Source: Sphingomonas sp. ID1715 (GTDB lineage: Bacteria; Pseudomonadota; Alphaproteobacteria; Sphingomonadales; Sphingomonadaceae). Taken from it: DNA of 64,000 nt. Every line of letters starts with the position of its first letter. The stretch's first letter is position 1. This document shows, piece after piece, positions 42,406 through 50,209 of the stretch. The notes under the pieces are model-generated. The model saw only the letters and a list, made by a program, of their open reading frames with translations. It was not told the DNA's origin and did not search any database. The stretch lies in assembly GCF_013044515.1 (NCBI RefSeq), contig NZ_JABEPR010000003.1, positions 372,001 through 436,000 of the forward strand, in the 5' to 3' direction. The position numbers and the translations under genes are program-made.

Positions 42406-43125
42406 ATGCTCCTTTTCCTTCTCGCCCAGGCCGCGCAGCCCAGCTGCACGGATCAGATCGCCGCCGATCCGGTCAAGGCGGCGGAGACCGCCAATGGCTG
42501 GCATGAGCGAGGCGGCGGTGCGCTCGCCCGGCAATGCGCCGCGCTCGCCTATGTGGCGCAGGAACGTTGGGCCGAAGCCGCCACGGCGTTCGAGCAGGCG
42601 GCGCGGGAAACTAGGCCTGAGGAGCAACTGGCGTCCGCCAATCTCTGGGTGCAGGCCGGCAACGCCCGTCTCGCGGGCGCCGATCCGCACGCGGCGGTGA
42701 CGGCCTTCGATCGGGCACTGGTTGCTGGTCAGCTGAGCGGCCCGGCCAAGGGCGAGATCCGGCTGGACCGCGCGCGCGCCAATGTCGCCGCCGGTGACAC
42801 GGCGGCCGCCCGTGCCGATCTCGAAGAAGCGCTGCGGCTGGTGCCGGAAGACCCGCTCGCCTGGCTGCTTTCCGCGTCGCTTGCGCGGCGGATGGACCAG
42901 CTCGACCGGGCTCAGGCCGATATTGCCGAAGCGGCCAAACGTTCACCGGACGATGCGAGCGTCGCGCTGGAGGCGGGACGGATCGCGCTGGCGGCGGGCT
43001 CCCTTCCGGCGGCGCGGCTGGCATTCGCAGCCGCGATCAAGAACCAGCCCGGCAGCGAAGCCGCCAAGGCAGCACAGGCGGAGCTTGACCGACTCGGCGC
43101 CGGAGCGGCAGCGCCTGGCAGATGA
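42406..43125 (+). CDS. Secreted tetratricopeptide-repeat protein
   Basis: A 239-residue protein with a signal-peptide-like start (MLLFLLAQAAQP) and helical repeats typical of TPRs, e.g. AEAATAFEQAARE, AAVTAFDRALVAG, AARADLEEALRL, and AQADIAEAAKRSP. It is probably a periplasmic scaffold. A GTG at 42397 is in frame. Its stop overlaps the gloA start by 4 bp (ATGA). Confidence 0.75.
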   Translation: MLLFLLAQAAQPSCTDQIAADPVKAAETANGWHERGGGALARQCAALAYVAQERWAEAATAFEQAARETRPEEQLASANLWVQAGNARLAGADPHAAVTAFDRALVAGQLSGPAKGEIRLDRARANVAAGDTAAARADLEEALRLVPEDPLAWLLSASLARRMDQLDRAQADIAEAAKRSPDDASVALEAGRIALAAGSLPAARLAFAAAIKNQPGSEAAKAAQAELDRLGAGAAAPGR

Positions 43126-43541
43126 CCAAATATCTCCACACCATGATCCGGGTCACCGATCCGGAGGCCACCATTCGCTTCTTCGAGCTGATCGGGCTCA
43201 AGGAAGTGCGCCGCTTCGACAATGAAGCGGGGCGGTTCACGCTGATCTTCCTCGCCGCGCCGGGACAGGAGGGCGTCGCCGAAGTCGAGTTGACGCACAA
43301 CTGGGACGACCAGGAATATGGCGGCGGGCGGAACTTCGGCCATCTCGCCTACCGCGTCGACGACATCTACGAGACGTGCCAGCGGCTGATGGACGCGGGC
43401 GTGACCATCAACCGCCCGCCGCGCGACGGCCATATGGCGTTCGTGCGGACGCCGGACGGCATTTCGATCGAACTGCTACAGGACGGCCGACTGGAACCGG
43501 CCGAACCCTGGGCGTCGATGCCGAACACCGGCAGCTGGTAG
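43122..43541 (+). CDS. gloA: Lactoylglutathione lyase (glyoxalase I)
   Basis: A 139-residue VOC-fold enzyme that isomerises the methylglyoxal-glutathione hemithioacetal to S-lactoylglutathione. Metal ligands are visible in order: His in YLHTMIRV, Glu in VELTHNWD, His in FGHLAYRV and Glu in ISIELLQ. Length is normal. The start overlaps the TPR gene stop; gloB lies 0.8 kb downstream, so both glyoxalase steps are encoded near each other. Confidence 0.93.
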   Translation: MTKYLHTMIRVTDPEATIRFFELIGLKEVRRFDNEAGRFTLIFLAAPGQEGVAEVELTHNWDDQEYGGGRNFGHLAYRVDDIYETCQRLMDAGVTINRPPRDGHMAFVRTPDGISIELLQDGRLEPAEPWASMPNTGSW

Positions 43542-43542
43542 G

Positions 43543-44277
43543 TCACCGCAGATAGAAGTCGATCGTCGTCACGACCCGCACCTTCTGGAACGGCGAGGAG
43601 CCCGCATTGCCGCCGCCCTCGCCATCGACATCGCCGTCGCGCGCGCCGATCGAGAAATAGCCTTGGGTCGCCGACTTGATGCCGCCGACATCGGTGCCGC
43701 TGTCCTTGGCGAATTGCTCCGCGCTCTGCCGGGCGCTGCGCGTTCCTTCCGCGATCATTTGCGGCTTGATCGCGTTCAGCTTGGTGAAGCTGTAGACAAT
43801 GCCGCTGCCTTCCTCGAGCGCGACGCCGGCGCGGATCAGGTCGGCCTGGCGGGCGAATGCGGCGCGGGCGCGCATCACGTCGGTGGTGCGCAGCTGCAGG
43901 CGGCGGCGCACGGTCACGACATTCTGCTGGCGATTGGAATCGAAGAACTGGTTCACGCTGGCGCCGGTGTCGCTGACCGCATTGGCCGGAAAGCCGGCGC
44001 GGGCGAAGAAGGCGCGTACTGCGCGGCTCTTCTCGTCGATCGCGCCTTGCACCGGCCCGAGTTCGGTACCTGTCTCCGAAAAGGCGATGGTCCAGGTCGC
44101 GAGATCGGCGGTGACATTGCGTTCGGCGAGACCGCGGACGGTCACCGATCGTTCCGCCATCCTGGCGCGGCGGAGTCCATCGCCGAGCAGATAGCCGCCG
44201 CCGACCAGGCCGGTCGACAGCAAGGCGGCGGAAACAAGCAGGACCGTCGGACGGCTGACCGTTGCGGCGGCGTTCAT
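43543..44277 (-). CDS. SIMPL domain (DUF541) periplasmic protein
   Basis: A 244-residue protein with an N-terminal signal anchor (VLLVSAALLSTGLVGGGYLLG, about residues 12-32) and the SIMPL pattern: VTVRGLAERNVTADLATW and a later KLNAIKPQM / GTRSARQSAEQFAKDSG section. SIMPL proteins are periplasmic and of unclear function. Starts with ATG after GGAGGAA. It sits between gloA and gloB on the opposite strand. Confidence 0.85.
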   Translation of the reverse strand: MNAAATVSRPTVLLVSAALLSTGLVGGGYLLGDGLRRARMAERSVTVRGLAERNVTADLATWTIAFSETGTELGPVQGAIDEKSRAVRAFFARAGFPANAVSDTGASVNQFFDSNRQQNVVTVRRRLQLRTTDVMRARAAFARQADLIRAGVALEEGSGIVYSFTKLNAIKPQMIAEGTRSARQSAEQFAKDSGTDVGGIKSATQGYFSIGARDGDVDGEGGGNAGSSPFQKVRVVTTIDFYLR

Positions 44278-44369
44278 GATGTGCGTTCCTCCGGGCTCGA
44301 CAGCAAGTGCGCGCAGTCTGCGATGGGTACGATGAACCGTGGCTTTACGACGACGAACGGAATTTTTTG

Positions 44370-45098
44370 ATGATCGAAGTGGTGCGCGTGCCGGCGCTCA
44401 GCGACAATTATATCTGGCTGGTGCACGAGCCGGCCTCGGGCGAGACGATGGTCGTCGACCCGGCGGAGGCCGCGCCGGCGCTGGCCGCAGCCGACGCGCG
44501 GGGCTGGCGCATCACCCAGATCTGGAACACCCATTGGCACCCGGATCACACCGGCGGCAACGCCACGATCAAGGAAGCGACCGGCTGCCTGATCACCGGT
44601 CCGGCCGCTGAAGCCGGGCGTATCCCGACGCTCGACCGAATGGTGGCAGGAGGGGATCGCGTGCGGCTGGGCGCGGTGGAAGCCGAAGTGATCGAAGTGC
44701 CCGCGCACACCGCGGGGCATATCGCCTATCATTTCCCGACGGAAGCCAAGGCGTTCGTCGGCGACACGCTCTTCGCCATGGGATGTGGACGCCTGTTCGA
44801 AGGCACGGCCGAGCAGATGTTCGCCAATATGCAGCGGCTCGCGGCGCTGCCCGAGGACACGCAGGTCTATTGCGCGCACGAATATACGCTGTCGAACGGC
44901 CGCTATGCGCTCGTGGCCGAGCCCGACAATCAGGACATCGTGCGCCGTATGGCGGAAGTCGAGGCGGCGCGAGCGCGCGGCGAAGCGACGGTCCCGACCA
45001 GCATCGCTCTCGAAAAGGCGACCAACCCGTTCATGCGTGCACGCGACGCAGGCCAGCTCGCGGAAAGACGTGCCGCCAAAGACACTTTCAAGGGGTGA
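44370..45098 (+). CDS. gloB: Hydroxyacylglutathione hydrolase (glyoxalase II)
   Basis: A 242-residue metallo-beta-lactamase-fold enzyme that hydrolyses S-lactoylglutathione to D-lactate and glutathione. The metal motif is H55-x-H57-x-D59-H60 (NTHWHPDHTGG), with later ligands in PAHTAGH, GDTLFAMGCGR and CAHEYT. The ATG at 44370 is chosen because the upstream frame (from 44307) is unlikely. It partners with gloA. Confidence 0.94.
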   Translation: MIEVVRVPALSDNYIWLVHEPASGETMVVDPAEAAPALAAADARGWRITQIWNTHWHPDHTGGNATIKEATGCLITGPAAEAGRIPTLDRMVAGGDRVRLGAVEAEVIEVPAHTAGHIAYHFPTEAKAFVGDTLFAMGCGRLFEGTAEQMFANMQRLAALPEDTQVYCAHEYTLSNGRYALVAEPDNQDIVRRMAEVEAARARGEATVPTSIALEKATNPFMRARDAGQLAERRAAKDTFKG

Positions 45099-45130
45099 AA
45101 GCGTTCAGCCGCAAGGAAGGACCCGAGACG

Positions 45131-45544
45131 ATGCGCAACAGCCTGAGCATTTCCCTGATCGGCCTCGCCGCCGCCCTGATCGGCACCGCGGCGATCAGCC
45201 AGACCGGAGACCGCGCCACCGAGCGCGACCTGAAGCTGATGGACACCTGGCTCGCGGGCAAGCAGCCGGGCCGCCCGACCAGCTGCATCCCCAGCAGCCA
45301 GATCCGCTCGACCTATTATGTCGGAGGCCGCACCATCCTCTACCGGATGCGCAACGGGACCGTGTACCGCAACGAGCCGCCCGGCGGCTGCCCGGGCCTC
45401 AACAGCAACCTGGCGCTGGAGACGCGGAACCCGACCGGCCTGCTGTGCAGCGGTGAGATCGCCCATGTTCGCGACTACAGCCAGGGCTATTCGCCGGGCA
45501 GCTGCGCGCTGGGTGAGTTCGTGCCGTTCCGGAAGGTGCGCTAG
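45131..45544 (+). CDS. Secreted hypothetical protein
   Basis: This 137-residue protein has a signal peptide (MRNSLSISLIGLAAALIGTAAISQ) and a cysteine-containing mature part (SCIPSSQIRSTYYVGG, CPGLNS, CSGEIAHVRDYSQG). I do not recognise a named family, but the cysteine spacing suggests disulphides. The AAGGAAGG site precedes the ATG. It converges with the acyl-CoA synthetase gene, with a 4-bp overlap of stops. Confidence 0.65.
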   Translation: MRNSLSISLIGLAAALIGTAAISQTGDRATERDLKLMDTWLAGKQPGRPTSCIPSSQIRSTYYVGGRTILYRMRNGTVYRNEPPGGCPGLNSNLALETRNPTGLLCSGEIAHVRDYSQGYSPGSCALGEFVPFRKVR

Positions 45545-47331
45545 CCCTTGTAGAGCGCGTCCAGCCGCGCGCCATATACCTGCTTCAGCACGTGCCGCCT
45601 GATCTTGAGTGACGGCGTCATCTGCTCGTTCTCGATCGAGAAGGGCTCGTCGGCGACGATGATACGGCGCACCTTTTCGATGACCGACAGGTCCTTGTTG
45701 ACGCGGTCGACGGCAGTCATCAGCGCGGCCTTGTACATCGGATTGTCGGCGAGCGCGGCAAAGTCGCATTTATAGTCGTTGGCGATCGCCCATTCCGCCG
45801 TCCATTCCGGGTCGGGCACGATCAGGCCGACCAGATACGGCCGGCGGTCGCCATGAATCATCGCCTGCAGGATCTCGGGCTGCAGCGTCAGCATGCCCTC
45901 GACCTTTTGCGGCGACACATTGTCGCCCTTGTCGTTGACGATCAGGTCCTTCTTGCGATCAGTGATGACGATCCGGCCCTTCTCGTCGATATGGCCGATG
46001 TCGCCGGTGTGCAGCCAGCCCTCCTGCAGCACGCGCTGCGTCTCGGCATCATTCTGCCAATAGCCGTGCATCACCAGCTCGCCGCGGCAGAGGATTTCGC
46101 CATCTTCGGCGATCTTCACTTCGACGTCCTTCAGCGGCGGACCCACCGTATGCATGGCGATGCCGGCGGCGGGCCGGTTGCAGCTGATCACCGGCCCCGC
46201 CTCGGTCTGGCCATAGCCCTGGAGCAGCGTCAGCCCGAGGGAGTGAAAGAAGATGCCGATCTCCGGGTTGAGCGGCGCGCCGCCCGAGACCATCGCCTTC
46301 ATCCGCCCCCCGAACCGCTGGCGGATCTTGGGCCGGAATAGCGCATCGAGCAGCAGATCGACCGGCTTGTCGCGCCAGCTCTTGCGGCCCTCCAGATCCT
46401 TGGCGCCGATGCTGAGCGCCTGGTCGAGCAGCTTGGGCGCGAGGCCGCCCTGCTTCTCGATATTCTTGACAATGCGCGCGCGCAGCACCTCGAACAGGCG
46501 CGGCACGACGACCATGATCGTGGGCCGCGTTTCCTCGATATTGGCGGCGAGCTTCTCCAACCCTTCCGCATAATAGATCTGCCCGCCCAGCCCGATCGGC
46601 AGATACTGGCCGCCCGAATGCTCATAGGCGTGGGATAGCGGCAGGAAGCTCAGGAAGACTTCCTCGCCCCAGCCGAAGTCGTCGCGGATGATCTCCACGC
46701 AGCCTTCAACGTTCTTGAGGATGGCGCCGTGATGCTGCTGCACGCCGCGGGGCGCACCGCCGGTGCCGCTGGTGTAGATGATGCAGGCGAGGTCGCCGCG
46801 CTGCATCCGCGCCGCCGATTCTTCGATCTCGGCGACACTCGCGGTGGCGGCGAGCAGGTCGTCCCAGCGGTGGAAGGACACGTCGCCGCCCTGGGGCAGC
46901 TTGACCGAGTCCAGCGAGATCACATGGCGAGTCGTGTCGCAGCGGAGCACCGCCGGCAGCAGGGTCCTGGCGAGCTTTTCGGTCGAGACGATCACGGCGG
47001 CCGAACCGCTATTCTCCAGAATGTGGAGATGATCGCGCTCGGTATTGGTCGTGTAGGTCGGCACGGTGACGCAGCCGGCAGCCATGATGCCCAGGTCCGC
47101 GATGCACCATTCGGGCCGATTCTCGGACACCAGCATCACACGGTTGCCGGCCTGCAGGCCCAGTTTCCTCAAGCCCGCCGCCAGCGCCGAGACGCGCCGG
47201 GCGGTCTCGGCCCAGCTGATCGATTGCCATTGCCCGTCCTGCTTGCGCCACAGGAAAGGCTTGTCGCCTTCCTCGCGCGCTCGCCTGAAGAACATGGTGA
47301 CCAGGTTCGGATATTGCTCGAACTGGCGCAT
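45541..47331 (-). CDS. Long-chain acyl-CoA synthetase (AMP-forming)
   Basis: A 596-residue ANL-superfamily enzyme that activates fatty acids as acyl-AMP and acyl-CoA. The ATP-binding P-loop is IIYTSGTGGAPRGV, with GG in place of the more usual TG, and later motifs include QGYGQTEAGP and GWLHTGDIGHID, then RKKDLIVNDKGDNV. The family is the long-chain branch (FadD15/FACL-like). Starts with ATG after AGGAGGGG. Confidence 0.9.
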   Translation of the reverse strand: MRQFEQYPNLVTMFFRRAREEGDKPFLWRKQDGQWQSISWAETARRVSALAAGLRKLGLQAGNRVMLVSENRPEWCIADLGIMAAGCVTVPTYTTNTERDHLHILENSGSAAVIVSTEKLARTLLPAVLRCDTTRHVISLDSVKLPQGGDVSFHRWDDLLAATASVAEIEESAARMQRGDLACIIYTSGTGGAPRGVQQHHGAILKNVEGCVEIIRDDFGWGEEVFLSFLPLSHAYEHSGGQYLPIGLGGQIYYAEGLEKLAANIEETRPTIMVVVPRLFEVLRARIVKNIEKQGGLAPKLLDQALSIGAKDLEGRKSWRDKPVDLLLDALFRPKIRQRFGGRMKAMVSGGAPLNPEIGIFFHSLGLTLLQGYGQTEAGPVISCNRPAAGIAMHTVGPPLKDVEVKIAEDGEILCRGELVMHGYWQNDAETQRVLQEGWLHTGDIGHIDEKGRIVITDRKKDLIVNDKGDNVSPQKVEGMLTLQPEILQAMIHGDRRPYLVGLIVPDPEWTAEWAIANDYKCDFAALADNPMYKAALMTAVDRVNKDLSVIEKVRRIIVADEPFSIENEQMTPSLKIRRHVLKQVYGARLDALYKG

Positions 47332-47358
47332 CGTTTCCCCTCCTGCCGCTTTTGCGGC

Positions 47359-49065
47359 TTATTCCTTCAGCGCCGCGCCTTCGCTGCGGCGGTCGGCCCC
47401 GCCGATCCACTGGCCATCGCGCCATTCGACGGCATTGCCCTTGAGCGGCAGCGCGCGCGCGGCAACCTTGTGTCCCCTGGCCTGCAGCGCCGGGATCATC
47501 GCTTCGAGCGCCGTGCCCTGCTCGACCGCGACGCCGTCGCCCATCGCGACCAGCTGCGGCGAGATGATCGCCTCTTCGACCGGCAGGTCCCAGTCGATTA
47601 CCGCAATGATCGTCTTGGCAACCTGCGCGATGATGGTCGCGCCGCCGGCCGCGCCGAGCGCGAGACGAACATGCCCGTCGGGCGCATAGACGATGGTCGG
47701 CGACATCGCGCTGCGCGGCCGCTTGCCCGCCTCCACGCGGTTGGCAACCGGCGCGCCATTCTGTTCGGGCGCGAAGCTGAAATCGGTCAGTTCGTTGTTG
47801 AGATAAAAGCCGCCGACGGTCAGCCCCGATCCGAACGGACCTTCGATCGTGGACGTCATTGTCGCCACGTTGCCTGCGTGATCGACCGCGACCATGTGCG
47901 AGGTTCCGGCAGGCTCAGGCGACAGGGCCGGCGTGACCGCACGCGCGCCGGGCGGCGTACCGGCGACAGCCTTGGCGATGCGGCCATCTTTGCTGATCAG
48001 GGCGGAGCGCGAAGCGAGATAGGAATCGCTCATCAGCCCTTCGGCCGGCACGGGCGTGAAGTCGGGATCGGCCATGTACGCGTCGCGATCGGCGTAAGCG
48101 AGCCGCTGCGACTCCGCGATCAGGTGCCAGGCCTCGGGATTGTCACGGCCGAGCGCGCGCAGATCGAAGCGTTCGAGCTGCTTCAGTATCTCGAACATGG
48201 TGACGAAGCCGGAGGGCGGACCCATGCCGCAGATGCGGTGACGGCGATAGGTTCCGCACAGCACCGGGCGCTCTTTGGCCTCATAGCTGGCAAGGTCGCC
48301 GGCAGTCATTTGCGACGGATTCTTGGCCGCACTGCGGACCGTTTGCACCAGCGCCTGCGCGGCGGGCCCGACATAGAAGCTGTCGGGTCCCCGCGCGGCA
48401 ATGGCTTGAAGGCTTGCCGCGAGATCGGGATTGCGCACCGTCTCGCCCGCCTTGCGCGGCTCACCGTTCGGCCCGAAGAAATAGCTGCGGCCCCAAGGCG
48501 TGAAGCCGGCGCCCCGGCCCCGCGTGTCGAGGAACTCGGCCATGCGCGGCGTGATCTCGAAACCATCGCGCGCGAGGCGAATAGCGGGCTCGAACAGCCT
48601 GGCCCAGGGCAGCTTGCCGTGCACGCGATGCGCCATCGCCCACATGCGGATATTCCCCGGCACACCGACGCTCTTGCCGCCCGGCACCGCCTCGCCAAAG
48701 GGCAGCGGCTTGCCGCTGGCGTCGAGGAACAGCGCCGGCGTCGCTGCCCCCGGCGCGACCTCGCGGCCGTCATAGCTCGTGAGCCGGCCCGTCGTGCCGT
48801 CATGCACGACGAGAAAGCCGCCGCCGCCAATGCCCGAGGATTGCGGCTCGACGACGGTGAGCGCGATGCCGGTGGCGATCGCCGCATCGACCGCGCTGCC
48901 GCCCTGCCGCAGCATCTCCTGGCCTGCCGCCGCGGCGCGCGGATCGGCTGCCGAGACGGCACCGCCCCCAGTCGCACCGGATGCGCTTGGCGGAGGAGAT
49001 GAGGCAGTGGCGCAGCCGGCGAGCAGGGCCAGCGGCAACAGCGACTTGAGCAGGCGGGCGATCAT
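47359..49065 (-). CDS. ggt: Gamma-glutamyltransferase
   Basis: A 568-residue lipoprotein-type gamma-glutamyltransferase. The signal peptide ends in a lipobox (LALLAGC, Cys18). The autoprocessing nucleophile is T388 in GTSHMVAVDHAGN, and the small-subunit GGFYLNNE and PRSAMSPTIV motifs are in the normal order. It cleaves glutathione and related gamma-glutamyl peptides in the periplasm. The ATG at 49065 is used; the upstream frame overlaps pyrD. Confidence 0.93.
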   Translation of the reverse strand: MIARLLKSLLPLALLAGCATASSPPPSASGATGGGAVSAADPRAAAAGQEMLRQGGSAVDAAIATGIALTVVEPQSSGIGGGGFLVVHDGTTGRLTSYDGREVAPGAATPALFLDASGKPLPFGEAVPGGKSVGVPGNIRMWAMAHRVHGKLPWARLFEPAIRLARDGFEITPRMAEFLDTRGRGAGFTPWGRSYFFGPNGEPRKAGETVRNPDLAASLQAIAARGPDSFYVGPAAQALVQTVRSAAKNPSQMTAGDLASYEAKERPVLCGTYRRHRICGMGPPSGFVTMFEILKQLERFDLRALGRDNPEAWHLIAESQRLAYADRDAYMADPDFTPVPAEGLMSDSYLASRSALISKDGRIAKAVAGTPPGARAVTPALSPEPAGTSHMVAVDHAGNVATMTSTIEGPFGSGLTVGGFYLNNELTDFSFAPEQNGAPVANRVEAGKRPRSAMSPTIVYAPDGHVRLALGAAGGATIIAQVAKTIIAVIDWDLPVEEAIISPQLVAMGDGVAVEQGTALEAMIPALQARGHKVAARALPLKGNAVEWRDGQWIGGADRRSEGAALKE

Positions 49066-49096
49066 CGCGGCGACACTAGAGCGCTCGCGCCGAACC

Positions 49097-50125
49097 TCAA
49101 GCGCCGACCGCTTCGGCGACATTGGCAAAGCCGTCGCGGCGCAACCGTTCCGCCAGCCCGCGCGCGATGCGGCGCGCCAATCCCGGTCCTTGATAGACGA
49201 GCGCCGAATAGAGCTGCACCAGCGACGCGCCGGCGCGGATACGGGCATAGGCCTCGTCCGCGCTCCCGATGCCGCCCGCCGAGACGAGCGGCAGCTTGCC
49301 GCCCGTCGCCGTGCGAAAGTCGCGCAGGCGCTGGACCGAGAGGCTCGCCAGCGGCGCGCCCGACAGGCCGCCGGCCTCTTTGGCATGCGGCGATCGCAGC
49401 GGCGGGCGCGAGATGGTCGTGTTGGCGACGATCAAGGCGTCGACTCCGCCGTCGATGGCGACACGAGCGATCTCGTCGATCTCGGCCGGTTCGAGATCGG
49501 GCGCGACCTTCAGGAACACGGGCCTGGGCACCGGCAGCGCCGACATGACGCCGTCCAGCAGTTCCTTGAGCGCGGCGCCGGTCTGCAGCGTGCGCAGCCC
49601 CGGCGTGTTCGGCGAACTGATGTTGATGGTCAGATAGTCGGCCAATACCGCCATGGCGCGGGCGCCGGATGCATAGTCGGCGATGCGATCGGCCGAATCC
49701 TTGTTCGCGCCGATATTGACGCCGATCGGTCCTGCGCGGCGGGCTAGCCGCTTCAGGCGATCGAGCGCCTGCGCCTGGCCGCCATTATTGAAGCCCATGC
49801 GGTTGATGACGGCGGCATCTTCGGCGAGCCGGAACAGGCGCGGGCGCGGATTGCCCGCCTGGGGCAGCGGCGTCAGCGTGCCGACCTCGACGAAGCCGAA
49901 GCCGAAGCCCAGCATCTGCGCCGGCACCTCCGCATCCTTGTCGAAGCCGGCCGCGAGCCCGACCGGATTAGGAAAGCTCAGACCGGCGAGTTGGGTGTGC
50001 AGCAGGGGATCGGTTTCGGGCCGACCAAGCGGCGGCGTCATTTTCAACGCCGCGATTGCCAATCGGTGCGCGCGCTCGGCATCGATCTGGAACACGAATG
50101 GGCGGAGCAGCGGATAGAGCGTCAC
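49097..50125 (-). CDS. pyrD: Dihydroorotate dehydrogenase (quinone)
   Basis: A 342-residue class 2 FMN enzyme of pyrimidine synthesis. It has the N-terminal membrane-associating helix (MTLYPLLRPFVFQIDAERAH), the GLAAGFDKD and LTPLPQAGNPRPR motifs and the catalytic serine region INISSPNTPGL. Starts with GTG. maeB is divergent, with 84 bp between starts. Confidence 0.95.
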   Translation of the reverse strand: MTLYPLLRPFVFQIDAERAHRLAIAALKMTPPLGRPETDPLLHTQLAGLSFPNPVGLAAGFDKDAEVPAQMLGFGFGFVEVGTLTPLPQAGNPRPRLFRLAEDAAVINRMGFNNGGQAQALDRLKRLARRAGPIGVNIGANKDSADRIADYASGARAMAVLADYLTINISSPNTPGLRTLQTGAALKELLDGVMSALPVPRPVFLKVAPDLEPAEIDEIARVAIDGGVDALIVANTTISRPPLRSPHAKEAGGLSGAPLASLSVQRLRDFRTATGGKLPLVSAGGIGSADEAYARIRAGASLVQLYSALVYQGPGLARRIARGLAERLRRDGFANVAEAVGA

Positions 50126-50209
50126 GCCGCCGCACTAGCATGCGCGCGCGGGGTGGAAAGCCTCGCGCTCCGCCTCTAGGGTCGAGATGAACGAGATCGA
50201 GGGGCCCTG

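Noticed and set aside
46729-49002. 757-residue open frame on the plus strand
   Set aside because: It is antisense to acyl-CoA synthetase and ggt, which have strong family motifs; its composition (R/H/A-rich, no motif) is that of a high-GC shadow frame.
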